A stretch of 43,379 nt of DNA from Flavobacteriales bacterium (GCA_947463345.1 CANHSA010000003.1:1-43379); one strand, 5' to 3'. Counted from the stretch's first letter, positions 34,247 to 42,068 are shown. Notes: generated by a model not told the origin, from the sequence alone. Made by a program: numbers and translations.

Positions 34247-34968
34247 ATTTTTTCTAATACTGCCAAGAAGTTTTCTTCAATAGTGTAGGCGCGTCGGCAT
34301 TTGAATCCGCAGGCGGTGGCGTGTTCGTGAAGGGTGTCGTAATCTACGTACAACCATTCGAATTCGGGTCCGCTGATTTTTTTGTACTGCATTTGGAACT
34401 TGAAGTTACCGTAGTAGGCCGAGTTTAAATCGAGCCAATAACTGCCGTCTTCGTCTTCATAGAGGTATTTTACATCTGTGGAGTCTGCAATGAAGCGGCC
34501 GCCAGGAAGTAAAAGATCATGAATTTTTTTAAGAAATTCGGGCAGATTTGCCAAGTTTTTTGCCAAACCAACCCCGTTCATAAGGGATAAAATGGTGTCG
34601 TATTGCGTTTGGTCTGACAACTTGTAAAAGTCTATTTTTTGTGCACTAATTCCGTTTTGAGACATGTAAGTGACCGCGCCTTCGGAAACATCGATGGCGC
34701 TTACTTTGTGACCGCGGTCTTGCAAGGCAAGTGCATGCACTCCCGCACCTGCACCGATGTCTAAAACATGTCCACGACAAAGATCGAGCGCTGTTAATTC
34801 GAGCTCGGGCATATCTTCTTCTTTACGGAAAAGTACTTCTATTGGAATGATGTCGTCGTCGCAGAGGTCTGAGCTGACAATGATGTCGAAAGGTTTTTTG
34901 AATTGAGCGTAGTCTAAAATGGCTTGCCCAATTGGATCACCTATTTCTTGTTTGGTCTTAGTATTCAT
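34243..34968 (-). CDS. Class I SAM-dependent methyltransferase
   Basis: The 241-residue enzyme has motif I (VLDIGAGAGVHALALQDRGH), an acidic end of strand 2 (VSAIDVSEGAV) and LLPGGRFIADS after strand 5. Substrate is unknown. The ORF-track frame continues to 35079 as a Thr-rich stretch, but this is the out-of-frame reading of the acidic tail of the upstream gene. MNTKTKQEIGDPIGQAILDY at 34968 is the likely start, overlapping that gene by 11 nt. It lies in a four-gene run: cca, TnpR-passenger-like, methyltransferase, FKBP. Confidence 0.87.
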   Translation of the reverse strand: MNTKTKQEIGDPIGQAILDYAQFKKPFDIIVSSDLCDDDIIPIEVLFRKEEDMPELELTALDLCRGHVLDIGAGAGVHALALQDRGHKVSAIDVSEGAVTYMSQNGISAQKIDFYKLSDQTQYDTILSLMNGVGLAKNLANLPEFLKKIHDLLLPGGRFIADSTDVKYLYEDEDGSYWLDLNSAYYGNFKFQMQYKKISGPEFEWLYVDYDTLHEHATACGFKCRRAYTIEENFLAVLEKI

Positions 34969-35524
34969 ATTCGCTGTAATCATTGAGGTCGTCGTCGGCG
35001 TAGTCGTCGTCGTAATCTTGGAAGCCAAATTCGTCGTCGTCGTCAGAGGCTGTATCGGCAATTTGGTTTTCGGGGCCAAATAAATTTTCGTCTAGCATTG
35101 ATTTGGTGCTTTCTTGCGGTGCTTTACCAATTGCAAGAGCCATTATTGGAGCTTCAGGAGCTTCTTTTTCATAGGCGATGAGTTCGATCAAGAAGATCCA
35201 CATGCGCATAAAGTCATAGACTAAAATAAAGCGTTGATCTGGCTCAGACAAGAAATCTTGTATGCGCGCCTGTTTCATGACCGATGCGGGCTCGTCGATG
35301 GCGTCGTCGTCGTAGGACATATCTAGTAAGGAGAGTTCATGGCCTTTGTCCCAGCTGTCGTTGGAGACATAAAAACTTGCCATTTGGTCGCCTTGAAAGC
35401 CGAAAGCCGACATGATAGCGTGGTAAAAGGTTTCAAAATCAGCTTCATTAGAAATAATGATATCTCTAAAGACCTCCTCATTTTTGTCGCTGTCGAGTAA
35501 TACGCGAAATTTTAAACCTGGCAT
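34958..35524 (-). CDS. IS1096-passenger-TnpR/pRiA4b ORF-3-like protein with acidic tail
   Basis: The 188-residue protein has a domain at ~1-130 (LKFRVLLDSDKNEEVFRDI, FETFYHAIMSAFGFQGDQMASFYVS, DQRFILVYDFMRMWIFLIEL) typical of PF07929, a name taken from passenger genes of mobile elements. Residues ~165-188 are an acidic tail (DDDDEFGFQDYDDDYADDDL). There is no transposase or terminal repeat here, and the gene is embedded between cca and a methyltransferase, so it is a chromosomal gene of unknown role. The acidic tail suggests binding to a basic partner (inference). Confidence 0.8.
   Translation of the reverse strand: MPGLKFRVLLDSDKNEEVFRDIIISNEADFETFYHAIMSAFGFQGDQMASFYVSNDSWDKGHELSLLDMSYDDDAIDEPASVMKQARIQDFLSEPDQRFILVYDFMRMWIFLIELIAYEKEAPEAPIMALAIGKAPQESTKSMLDENLFGPENQIADTASDDDDEFGFQDYDDDYADDDLNDYSEYEY
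34970..35060 (-). repeat. Asp-codon-rich low-complexity tract
   Basis: The tract is rich in GAC/GAT/GAA codons encoding the acidic tail of the TnpR-passenger-like protein, seen on the plus strand as repeated cgtcgt triplets. It is probably prone to length change. Confidence 0.6.
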
Positions 35525-35552
35525 GTGTTGGGATTTACGATAAAGATAAGTA

Positions 35553-36989
35553 TTATTCAGGCTCTTGTGTTGTTCCCACAGCTATTAAACCAAGTTCTGC
35601 ACCAAAACGCAGCATTTCGGCATGTGCTTCGACGAAGTCATTGGCGATGTGTCCTTCTAATATGGCATCTTTAATGTGTGATTTGATGATGCCGATTGCC
35701 GAACAAGGACCAATTTGAAAGGTATCCATGATAAGTTGCCCTGAAACGGGAGGCTGAAAATTGCGAACACGGTCTTTTTCTTCGACGAGTTTGAGTTTTT
35801 CGGAAACGAGCTCAAAATTTTGCTTGTAGCGCTTGACCTTGAATTCGTTTTTGCTAGTGATATCTGCATTGCAGAGCAGCATGAGGTCGTCGATGTCGTC
35901 GCCAGCTTCGTGAAGGAGTCTGCGGATGGCTGCATCGGTTACCGAACCTTTCACAAGTGCAATTGGTCGCAAATGTAACCTGACCAACTTTTGAACATAT
36001 TTCATTTGGTGGTCGAGCGGAAGACGCAAGCGTTTAAAAAGACGTGGAACCATTTTTGCGCCGAGTTCTTCGTGTCCGTGGAAAGTCCAGCCGACTTCAG
36101 GATCGAAGCGCTTGGTAGGGGCTTTGGCGATGTCGTGGAGAATGGCAGCCCAACGCAACCAAAGATTGTCCGTGTGCTGCGCTAAATTGTCCAGGACTTC
36201 AAGGGTATGCAGAAAGTTATCTTTGTGCGCTTTTCCGTTGCGTGTCTCGATGCCTTGTAGCGCAAGGAGCTCCTCAAAAAAGTGGTTTAAAAGCCCTGTG
36301 GCTTGCATCAGTTTGAAGCCTCTTGAAGGTTGCTTTGTTAGGATAATTTTGTTGAGTTCATCTGTAATGCGTTCCTGCGAAAGAATTTGAAGTCGGGCAG
36401 CGTTGGCTTTCATGGCCTCGAGGCAAGGCGCAGTAATTTGGAAATCGAAGCGCGTGGCAAAGCGAATGGCACGCAGCATTCGAAGTGGATCGTCGCTAAA
36501 AGTGATGTTCGGCTCAAGTGGGGTTCTGATAATGCCATTTTGAAGATCGGTTTGGCCATTGAACGGATCGATAAGCTGGCCGAGTGTTTCTTGACGTAGA
36601 CTTATGGCCATCGAATTGATGGTGAAATCTCTGCGATTTTGGTCGTCTTGAAGGGTGCCAGCGGAGGTACTTGGCTTGCGCGACTCCGGGCTGTAAGATT
36701 CTTTGCGCGCGCCAACAAATTCGATGTCGAGGTCTTTGTATTTGAAGTGTGCGGTACCGAAATTCTTGAAAATACTGACCTTTTTAACCCTTAGAATTTC
36801 GGCAGTTGCTTTGGCCAAATCTGGCCCGTCGCCAAGTACGAGGATGTCGATGTCCTTACTGGGGCGGTCCATAAGTAAGTCGCGTACCCAACCGCCAATG
36901 ACATATACGTCCAGTTGATGGGCGGTAGCGTATTGAGATAAGACCTTAAATACGGGGTGTTTGAGTTGACTTGCGTAAGAAACATCCAT
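35553..36989 (-). CDS. cca: CCA tRNA nucleotidyltransferase with HD domain
   Basis: The enzyme adds or repairs the 3' CCA of tRNAs. The 478-residue class II nucleotidyltransferase shows YVIGGWVRDLLMDRPSKDID (catalytic DxD in DIDIL), QNRRDFTINSMAI and RMLRAIRFATRF, followed by an HD phosphohydrolase domain (WAAILHDIAKAPTK). The ORF begins with TTG 36998; ATG 36989 (MDVSYASQ) is preferred because a TAACTTTG box ends 6 nt before it. It is directly relevant to the second tRNA-Glu gene, which lacks an encoded CCA. Confidence 0.93.
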   Translation of the reverse strand: MDVSYASQLKHPVFKVLSQYATAHQLDVYVIGGWVRDLLMDRPSKDIDILVLGDGPDLAKATAEILRVKKVSIFKNFGTAHFKYKDLDIEFVGARKESYSPESRKPSTSAGTLQDDQNRRDFTINSMAISLRQETLGQLIDPFNGQTDLQNGIIRTPLEPNITFSDDPLRMLRAIRFATRFDFQITAPCLEAMKANAARLQILSQERITDELNKIILTKQPSRGFKLMQATGLLNHFFEELLALQGIETRNGKAHKDNFLHTLEVLDNLAQHTDNLWLRWAAILHDIAKAPTKRFDPEVGWTFHGHEELGAKMVPRLFKRLRLPLDHQMKYVQKLVRLHLRPIALVKGSVTDAAIRRLLHEAGDDIDDLMLLCNADITSKNEFKVKRYKQNFELVSEKLKLVEEKDRVRNFQPPVSGQLIMDTFQIGPCSAIGIIKSHIKDAILEGHIANDFVEAHAEMLRFGAELGLIAVGTTQEPE

Positions 36990-36995
36990 GGGGCG

Positions 36996-37003
36996 CAAAG
37001 TTA
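36996..37003 (-). promoter_or_regulatory. -7 box (TAACTTTG) for cca
   Basis: On the minus strand TAACTTTG ends 6 nt before ATG 36989, predicting a leaderless or near-leaderless mRNA. It overlaps the alternative TTG start at 36998, which argues against that start. Confidence 0.48.
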
Positions 37004-37036
37004 AGCGTAATCGCTGAATTTTGAACCCAGAAAACT

Positions 37037-37642
37037 TTAGAAATCGTCGTCTTCGTCTTCGTCGTCGAAGAAATCGTCGTCGTCAGGCTTTTTGTAATTG
37101 AGCAAATCGTCGTCGAGGTCGTCTTCGTCATCTTCAAAAAAACGCGGATTTTTGCCACTTTTCTTGTAGGCATCCATTTTCGGTTTTTTGTTGCGATTAT
37201 CGTCTTCAGCCTTGCGCTCTTTTTCTTTGGCTTTTTTGCGGGGCTCTACTTTTGGAAGTATGAACGATGAATCAGCGCTGCTGTCTATGCTGTCATTTGT
37301 GCGCGCTTCTGGCCGCGGCGCCGTCGGGTCCGAAGTTCGTGTCGGGCCAGCATTTTCTCTAGGAGGGAAAGCTGGTCTAGGATTTGGTCGGTTGTCGGTG
37401 CGTTGTTCGGCTTCTTTCACTGCCAAGGCACGACCATTAATGACATGTCCGTCTAATGCTTCTATGGCACGTAAAGCTTCTTGGCGATCTGCCATTTCAA
37501 CAAAGGCAAAGCCTCTTGGTTTACCAGTTTCACGGTCCGTGGCTACAGTGGCTTTTAAAACCGTACCGTAGTTTTCGAAAAGTTGGCGCAACTCCTGATT
37601 GCTGACACCAAAATCAAGTTTGGCAACAAAAATACTTGTCAT
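37037..37642 (-). CDS. RNA-recognition-motif protein with charged disordered tail
   Basis: The 201-residue protein has one RRM at ~1-80, with RNP2 IFVAKL and RNP1 KPRGFAFVEM, the aromatic RNA-stacking residues in place. After a Pro/Arg-rich linker (~80-125) come a basic stretch (EPRKKAKEKERKAEDDNRNK) and a strongly acidic end (DDEDDLDDDLLNYKK, DDEDEDDDF). Bacterial RRM proteins of this kind bind RNA, but targets are unknown. It is transcribed toward cca, 47 nt away, though cca has its own candidate promoter. Confidence 0.9.
   Translation of the reverse strand: MTSIFVAKLDFGVSNQELRQLFENYGTVLKATVATDRETGKPRGFAFVEMADRQEALRAIEALDGHVINGRALAVKEAEQRTDNRPNPRPAFPPRENAGPTRTSDPTAPRPEARTNDSIDSSADSSFILPKVEPRKKAKEKERKAEDDNRNKKPKMDAYKKSGKNPRFFEDDEDDLDDDLLNYKKPDDDDFFDDEDEDDDF
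37038..37135 (-). repeat. Acidic-codon low-complexity tract in the RRM gene
   Basis: Repeated GAC/GAT/GAA/GAG codons (cgtcgtcttcgtcttcgtcg on the plus strand) encode the acidic tail. It is a slippage-prone tract like the one at 34970. Confidence 0.6.
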
Positions 37643-37789
37643 AATGAAATTTAAACAACACAGATTTAGGTAAATACTAATCGTTCTTGCTCCGAAATTA
37701 GAATAAAAATGAAAAACTGCCTACTTTTTGAAAAAAAAATATTCAATCAATCCTGTTGTGGGTTAGCAAGGGGCTTGCTCGAAAAGAAT

Positions 37790-37797
37790 TATATTTG
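37790..37797 (+). promoter_or_regulatory. -7 box (TATATTTG) for the 82-residue protein operon
   Basis: TATATTTG ends 4 nt before ATG 37802 and lies within the ORF-track extension, which supports the downstream start. Confidence 0.5.
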
Positions 37798-37801
37798 CAA
37801 C

Positions 37802-38050
37802 ATGCGATTGGTCCGTCAAATTCCACACGAGCATTTTTTAGTCTCGCTTCATCAGTATAATGACAAATATATGCTCAGCATTACCCTCGACGACTACGAA
37901 CAACATTTCAAAGTTCCGGTGGCTAATATAACTGATATTCAACAACTTGACCAACAACTTAGTCCAGCATTTTATTCCGCTTGCCTACAAGACTTTATCC
38001 GAATGCGCGAACGCTGGCTTCAACTTTTAAAACCTTTGCAACATGACTAA
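37802..38050 (+). CDS. Small conserved protein of unknown function (82 residues)
   Basis: The ORF track starts at 37709, but a TATATTTG box precedes ATG 37802, and MRLVRQIPHEHFLVSLHQYN is the N-terminus I would expect from Bacteroidota relatives. The protein is soluble, beta-rich in the first half (KYMLSITLDDYEQHFKV) and helical in the second (SACLQDFIRMRERWLQLL). No named domain or active site is recognised. Its end overlaps the Skp-like gene by 8 nt, so they are co-translated. Confidence 0.75.
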   Translation: MRLVRQIPHEHFLVSLHQYNDKYMLSITLDDYEQHFKVPVANITDIQQLDQQLSPAFYSACLQDFIRMRERWLQLLKPLQHD

Positions 38051-38630
38051 AACCCTGTTTTCTCTTTTTCTATTGTTCGTTATTGCAGCTTGTTCATCTC
38101 CGGCTCCTGTCAAAAAAGATTCTACACCAAAAGTTCCAATTACGCGTTTAGATGGACTCAAAATAGCTTATTATGCTAATGATAGCATCAAAAAGTACTT
38201 CGATTATTTCAAGCGTGAAGAAGCCGTGGCCGAAAAAAATCAAAAGCGTTTTGAAAACGAGCTCAAAAAACGCAATAAAGTTTACGAAGAGTATATCATT
38301 AAGAAAGACCAAGAAGCGCGCTCTGGTTTGTTGTCGCAAAACGAAATTGCAATGGTTCAACAAAAAGCCCAGCAAATGCAAAACGAATTAATGCAATACC
38401 AGCAAACCGAAGGTCAGCGCATAGAAGAACAAACCATGAAATCTTTAGAAGCCATCAATAAAAAAGTTGAGTTGTGGGGTAAAAAATACTGCGAGAAACA
38501 CCACATCGACCTCCTCCTTATTCAAGGGCAAGGGGGTCAAATCAATTACATCAATAAAGAAATGGATGTCACCAAAGCATTTATTAACTTCTTGAATGAA
38601 AACCAAAGCCAGATCGAAAAAGAACTTTAA
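38043..38630 (+). CDS. Skp/OmpH-like periplasmic chaperone, lipoprotein form
   Basis: The 195-residue protein has a lipoprotein signal (TLFSLFLLFVIAACSS). A central charged coiled coil (~55-150; EEAVAEKNQKRFENELKKRN) is flanked by beta segments (LKIAYYANDSIKKYF and HIDLLLIQGQGGQINYINKE), as in Skp. Skp trimers carry unfolded outer-membrane proteins through the periplasm; a lipid anchor is a departure from the soluble E. coli form. It forms an operon with the 82-residue protein and DUF4924. Confidence 0.85.
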   Translation: MTKTLFSLFLLFVIAACSSPAPVKKDSTPKVPITRLDGLKIAYYANDSIKKYFDYFKREEAVAEKNQKRFENELKKRNKVYEEYIIKKDQEARSGLLSQNEIAMVQQKAQQMQNELMQYQQTEGQRIEEQTMKSLEAINKKVELWGKKYCEKHHIDLLLIQGQGGQINYINKEMDVTKAFINFLNENQSQIEKEL

Positions 38631-38635
38631 TTCAG

Positions 38636-39187
38636 ATGCGTCCCAATCCAAATCTACAAAATGAAAATGTTGCCGAATATTTGCTTTATATTTTTCAAAT
38701 AGAAGCACTTATCCGCACCCTAGACCTCGATATCAACCGATTAGAAACCGAGCTTTTAGCACCGGCTTTTCCGGATCCCACTCAATTGCAATATCAGCTT
38801 TCTTGGTACAACGAGATTGTTCTAGAAATGCGCCAGCGCGGTCTTCAAAAAGAAGGGCATCTCGATCAAGTGGAGGAAATTCTACTCGAATTGATTTATT
38901 TGCACAACACCCTACTTACTATTCTCAACGACGAAAAGTACAAAGGACTCTGCGACCACGCAACTGAGGCGTTGCAAGCTTTCAAAACGAAGTCAAATAT
39001 GGCCAACAGACACGACATCGAAGCGCTCTTGCATGCCATGTTCATGAAGTTGCAACTCAAAATGAAAAAACAAGACATCAGTCCGGAAACCGAGGCTGCG
39101 TTTGATTTATTTCGCATTCAACTGGCCTATCTCTCTCAAAACTATCAGCGCATGAAAGCCGGCGAACTCAATTTTATTCAAAATTAG
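38636..39187 (+). CDS. DUF4924 family protein
   Basis: The 183-residue, all-helical soluble protein opens with NVAEYLLYIFQIEALIRTLDLD, the signature I associate with DUF4924, and ends NYQRMKAGELNFIQN. No function is known. It follows the Skp-like lipoprotein gene by 5 nt and converges on the HsdR_N-like gene, with 9 nt between the stops. Confidence 0.78.
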   Translation: MRPNPNLQNENVAEYLLYIFQIEALIRTLDLDINRLETELLAPAFPDPTQLQYQLSWYNEIVLEMRQRGLQKEGHLDQVEEILLELIYLHNTLLTILNDEKYKGLCDHATEALQAFKTKSNMANRHDIEALLHAMFMKLQLKMKKQDISPETEAAFDLFRIQLAYLSQNYQRMKAGELNFIQN

Positions 39188-39196
39188 ATAGACGCG

Positions 39197-39649
39197 CTAG
39201 CTGTGCTTCGGAAAGTGTTCCATTACAAGTAGCTGCTTTTCTTTTGTATCAATTCCGTACACCAAATGGTTATCTCCATTGCTTAAAATGAGGAAGTTGG
39301 CGCCCAATTTTTGTTGATACGTAGAAATTTGCATGAAAACTTCATGGGTGAGCTTTATTTCTGGAGCTTTGCATTCCACCAACACTTCGGCTTCAAATTG
39401 CGCGTTGTAAATCACGATATCCCAGCGCCGCGTAAAACCATTGTACTGAATTTGTTTTTCTACGGCTATTTTTTCAAGCGGATACCCCTGGTGTAAGTGA
39501 AAGAAGGCAATGAGGTGCTGCCTGACCCATTCTTCGGGTGTCAGGATAATTTGTTTTTTGCGTACCAAACAATTGACATAGATGCGACCAGCACGACTGC
39601 TTAATTTCAAAGGTGCTTTTGGTAAATTTAAAGGACGCAATAGAGACAT
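39197..39649 (-). CDS. PD-(D/E)XK nuclease-fold protein (HsdR_N-like)
   Basis: The 150-residue protein resembles the N-terminal domain of type I restriction HsdR subunits. The candidate active site is RRWDIVIYN with VLVECKAPEIKLT (D-x(n)-E-x-K). It has no helicase, methylase or specificity partner, so it is not a restriction system. Stand-alone members are common in Bacteroidota with unknown role. Its ATG overlaps the stop of the upstream gene by one base (TGATG). Confidence 0.82.
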   Translation of the reverse strand: MSLLRPLNLPKAPLKLSSRAGRIYVNCLVRKKQIILTPEEWVRQHLIAFFHLHQGYPLEKIAVEKQIQYNGFTRRWDIVIYNAQFEAEVLVECKAPEIKLTHEVFMQISTYQQKLGANFLILSNGDNHLVYGIDTKEKQLLVMEHFPKHS

Positions 39650-40869
39650 CAGATGCCCGGTAGAATAAGGTGAATGTCTTTGTACTGAAGGTCGAATACC
39701 TTGCCAAGAACTTCGTTAGTCAAGATTCCTCTGAACATATAAACACCGTTGCGGAAACCCGGATGGCTGCGAATAAGGTCTGGAACACCACCGCGTTCGC
39801 CCATTTCTAAAAGCAAAGGTGAAAGCGTGTTGGAAAGTGCAAAAGAAGCTGTTCTCGAGACTCTAGATGCGATGTTAGGGACACAATAGTGGGTCACTTC
39901 ATGCTTTACAAACGTTGGCTCGCTATGATTGGTAATGCGCGAAGTTTCGAAACAACCTCCTTGATCGATACTTACGTCGAGTACAACTGAACCTGGTTTC
40001 ATTTGAGCGATCATTTCTTCGGTCACGACGCAGGGTGTTCTGCCAATGGTAGAACGCAGCGCACCAATCACGACATCGGCTCTTTTCACCGCTTTTGCCA
40101 ACACTTTCGGCTGTAATACGGAGGTGTAAACGCGTTGACCGAGGTCGTTTTGAAGACGTCTGAGTCTGGACAACGAGTTGTCAAAAATCTTAACAGATGC
40201 ACCAAGTCCTAATGCGGCACGGGTTGCGAATTCTCCAACGGTTCCGGCGCCAAGCACGACAATTTCTGTTGGCTGAACACCTGCAATGCCGCCGAGCATG
40301 AGTCCTTTACCTTCTGAAAAAGAAGAAAGGAGCTCACCTGCAACAAGTACCGATGTTGTTCCGGCGATTTCGCTCATGGTGCGTACTATGGAAAAAACGC
40401 CTTCTTCGTCGCGGATGTAGTCCCAGGCGATGGCCGTAATTTTTTTAGCACTGAGTTGCTGCAAGATTTCTTTGGGTTGCGTGGCTAATTGCAGTGCTGA
40501 AATAAAGGTTTGATTGCCTGGCATGTAGGCAATTTCTTCTTCTGAAGGCGGCGCTACTTTTAAAATGATGTCAGACTGATAAATCGCTTTGCGGTCATAA
40601 ATGATTTGTGCACCTGCCTCGCTGTATTCGTTGTCTGTGAAATGTGCACCTTCGCCGGCGTTGCTTTCGAGCAGTACTTGGTGTCCGTTGGCAACAAGTA
40701 AACTCACGGCCTCTGGAACTAATGCAACTCTCCTTTCTTGGAAAGAGGTTTCTTTAGGAATACCAATCAGGAGGTTGCCTTTCTTGCGACGGACCTCCAA
40801 TAAATCCTCTTTAGGCAGGAGTGCTCCTTGTTGGATTAACGTTTTGAGCAAATGTGGATCAGTGGTCAT
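39649..40869 (-). CDS. ald: Alanine dehydrogenase/PNT family protein with His-to-Gln change
   Basis: The 406-residue NAD-dependent dehydrogenase fold has GIPKETSFQERRVALVPEAV (substrate Arg), ILKVAPP (Lys), the Rossmann loop VLGAGTVGEFATRAALGLG and VSIDQGGCFETSR (catalytic Asp). The position of catalytic His96 in Mycobacterium Ald (FLHLA) is Gln127 here (ALQLA). A ~30-residue N-terminal extension is also present. So it may not be a classical L-alanine dehydrogenase. ATG 40869 is chosen over the longer ORF because it overlaps the tsaE stop by 11 nt. Confidence 0.85.
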   Translation of the reverse strand: MTTDPHLLKTLIQQGALLPKEDLLEVRRKKGNLLIGIPKETSFQERRVALVPEAVSLLVANGHQVLLESNAGEGAHFTDNEYSEAGAQIIYDRKAIYQSDIILKVAPPSEEEIAYMPGNQTFISALQLATQPKEILQQLSAKKITAIAWDYIRDEEGVFSIVRTMSEIAGTTSVLVAGELLSSFSEGKGLMLGGIAGVQPTEIVVLGAGTVGEFATRAALGLGASVKIFDNSLSRLRRLQNDLGQRVYTSVLQPKVLAKAVKRADVVIGALRSTIGRTPCVVTEEMIAQMKPGSVVLDVSIDQGGCFETSRITNHSEPTFVKHEVTHYCVPNIASRVSRTASFALSNTLSPLLLEMGERGGVPDLIRSHPGFRNGVYMFRGILTNEVLGKVFDLQYKDIHLILPGI

Positions 40870-41299
40870 AGTGCAGCGTGATTTCTCGACTGAGGTCAGA
40901 TTCAATACGAATATACAGTCTAAAGTGGGGTTTTGGAAGGATTCTCTCGATTTTTTGTGGCCATTCAATAAAAAAATAGGCGTTTGAATCTAGGAGTTCT
41001 TCCAGTCCTAAGTTAAGCAGTTCATTTTCATTTTCAATGCGATAGCAGTCGAGGTGATAAACTTGACCTTTCGAAGGACTCTCATAATTTTGAACGATTG
41101 CAAAGGTCGGGGAGCCTTCAAAATGCGCAATTTGTGCTTCTTGCAGCAGTGCACGCACTAATGTCGTTTTGCCGCTGCCCATTTCGGCATCTAGCGCGAG
41201 TAAACCTGGTTTGGGGAGTAAAGTCCAAATTTCCTTGGCTATAGAATCGAGATCTTCTAGCCTGATCTTCGTCCAAGATCTAATGATTTCAGTCGGCAT
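40859..41299 (-). CDS. tsaE: tRNA threonylcarbamoyladenosine biosynthesis ATPase TsaE
   Basis: TsaE is the ATPase partner of TsaB-TsaD in making t6A37 of ANN-decoding tRNAs. The 146-residue protein has the P-loop region LALDAEMGSGKTTLVRALL, SPTFAIVQNYESPSKGQVYHLDCYRIENENEL and FFIEWPQKIERILP. The first Gly of the P-loop (usual GxxGxGKT) is Ala here. ATG 41299 gives the normal family start and an 11-nt overlap with the LpxH-like gene upstream. Confidence 0.93.
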   Translation of the reverse strand: MPTEIIRSWTKIRLEDLDSIAKEIWTLLPKPGLLALDAEMGSGKTTLVRALLQEAQIAHFEGSPTFAIVQNYESPSKGQVYHLDCYRIENENELLNLGLEELLDSNAYFFIEWPQKIERILPKPHFRLYIRIESDLSREITLHYDH

Positions 41300-42068
41300 T
41301 GTAGGGTAAAACTTGATGGTCAGCCCATTGAAGTAGCTCGAGTTGCTCGTTGGAAAAACGGGCAAAAGTTTGGTATTTTATCCAATCGCCTGTATTGATA
41401 TATAAGGCCTTATCACAAGGTAAATACAAAGGAAGGTGGCGGTGGCCAAAAAGATAGTAGTTGTGGTGCTGCTTGCTTTGCATTTGCTGTACATAAGCAT
41501 AGAGCCATTCTTGTTCGGCCCCGTTGTAAATAGCGTCTTTTGCGCCCCCATTGGCTCGGCTTCTTTTAGATAGCAAACCGGCAAGCTGTAGGCCGAAATT
41601 AGGATGCAAGCGCGCAAAAAGCCATTGGCAAAGAGCGCTTCTGAAAAATTGTTTCAGAAACTTGTATTTGTAATCGCCAGGGCCCAGGCCGTCGCCATGG
41701 TGGAGATAAAATTGTTTGCCAGCGTGTTCAAAAGTGTATTCATTGCTGTGGATGCGCATGCCTAGTTCTTTTTCAAAGTAGTCAAATACCCACATGTCGT
41801 GGTTTCCTTTGAAAAAATGTATCTCAATACCAGCGTCGGTGAGTTCTGCTATTTTGCCTAAAAGGCGGGTATAGCCTTTTGGTACAACAGTTTTGTATTC
41901 GTACCAAAAATCAAAAACATCGCCGAGTAAAAAAATGGCTTTAGCAGTTGGGCGGATATGATCGAGCCAAGCAATAAAAGCCCTTTCTCGGTCGGCACTT
42001 TTTTGTGCATTGGGAGCCCCAAGATGTAAATCAGAGGCAAAATAGAGGTATTTAGTGTCTAGGGCCAT
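41289..42068 (-). CDS. lpxH: UDP-2,3-diacylglucosamine diphosphatase-type metallophosphoesterase (LpxH family)
   Basis: LpxH releases UMP from UDP-2,3-diacylglucosamine in lipid A synthesis at the inner membrane. The 259-residue protein has all metal-binding motifs: YFASDLHLGAP, LLGDVFDFWYEY, FKGNHDMW, LHHGDGLGPGD and FGHRHLPLY. Length is slightly above E. coli LpxH (240). Its ATG shares one base with the stop of the TlpA gene (TAATG). The symbol is assigned by motif match; it could be the related LpxH2-type paralogue. Confidence 0.88.
   Translation of the reverse strand: MALDTKYLYFASDLHLGAPNAQKSADRERAFIAWLDHIRPTAKAIFLLGDVFDFWYEYKTVVPKGYTRLLGKIAELTDAGIEIHFFKGNHDMWVFDYFEKELGMRIHSNEYTFEHAGKQFYLHHGDGLGPGDYKYKFLKQFFRSALCQWLFARLHPNFGLQLAGLLSKRSRANGGAKDAIYNGAEQEWLYAYVQQMQSKQHHNYYLFGHRHLPLYLPCDKALYINTGDWIKYQTFARFSNEQLELLQWADHQVLPYNAD

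Noticed and set aside
34969-35079. Thr-rich N-terminal extension of the methyltransferase ORF
   Set aside because: It is the shifted-frame reading of the Asp-rich tail of the upstream gene; the methyltransferase fits the family from ATG 34968.
34958-35524. IS1096 TnpR passenger protein as a sign of a mobile element
   Set aside because: No transposase, terminal inverted repeats or target duplications are visible; the gene sits inside a conserved-looking operon.
39197-39649. HsdR N-terminal-like protein as part of a restriction-modification or defence system
   Set aside because: Only 150 residues, no helicase, methylase or specificity subunit in the surrounding genes, and it is embedded in a housekeeping run.
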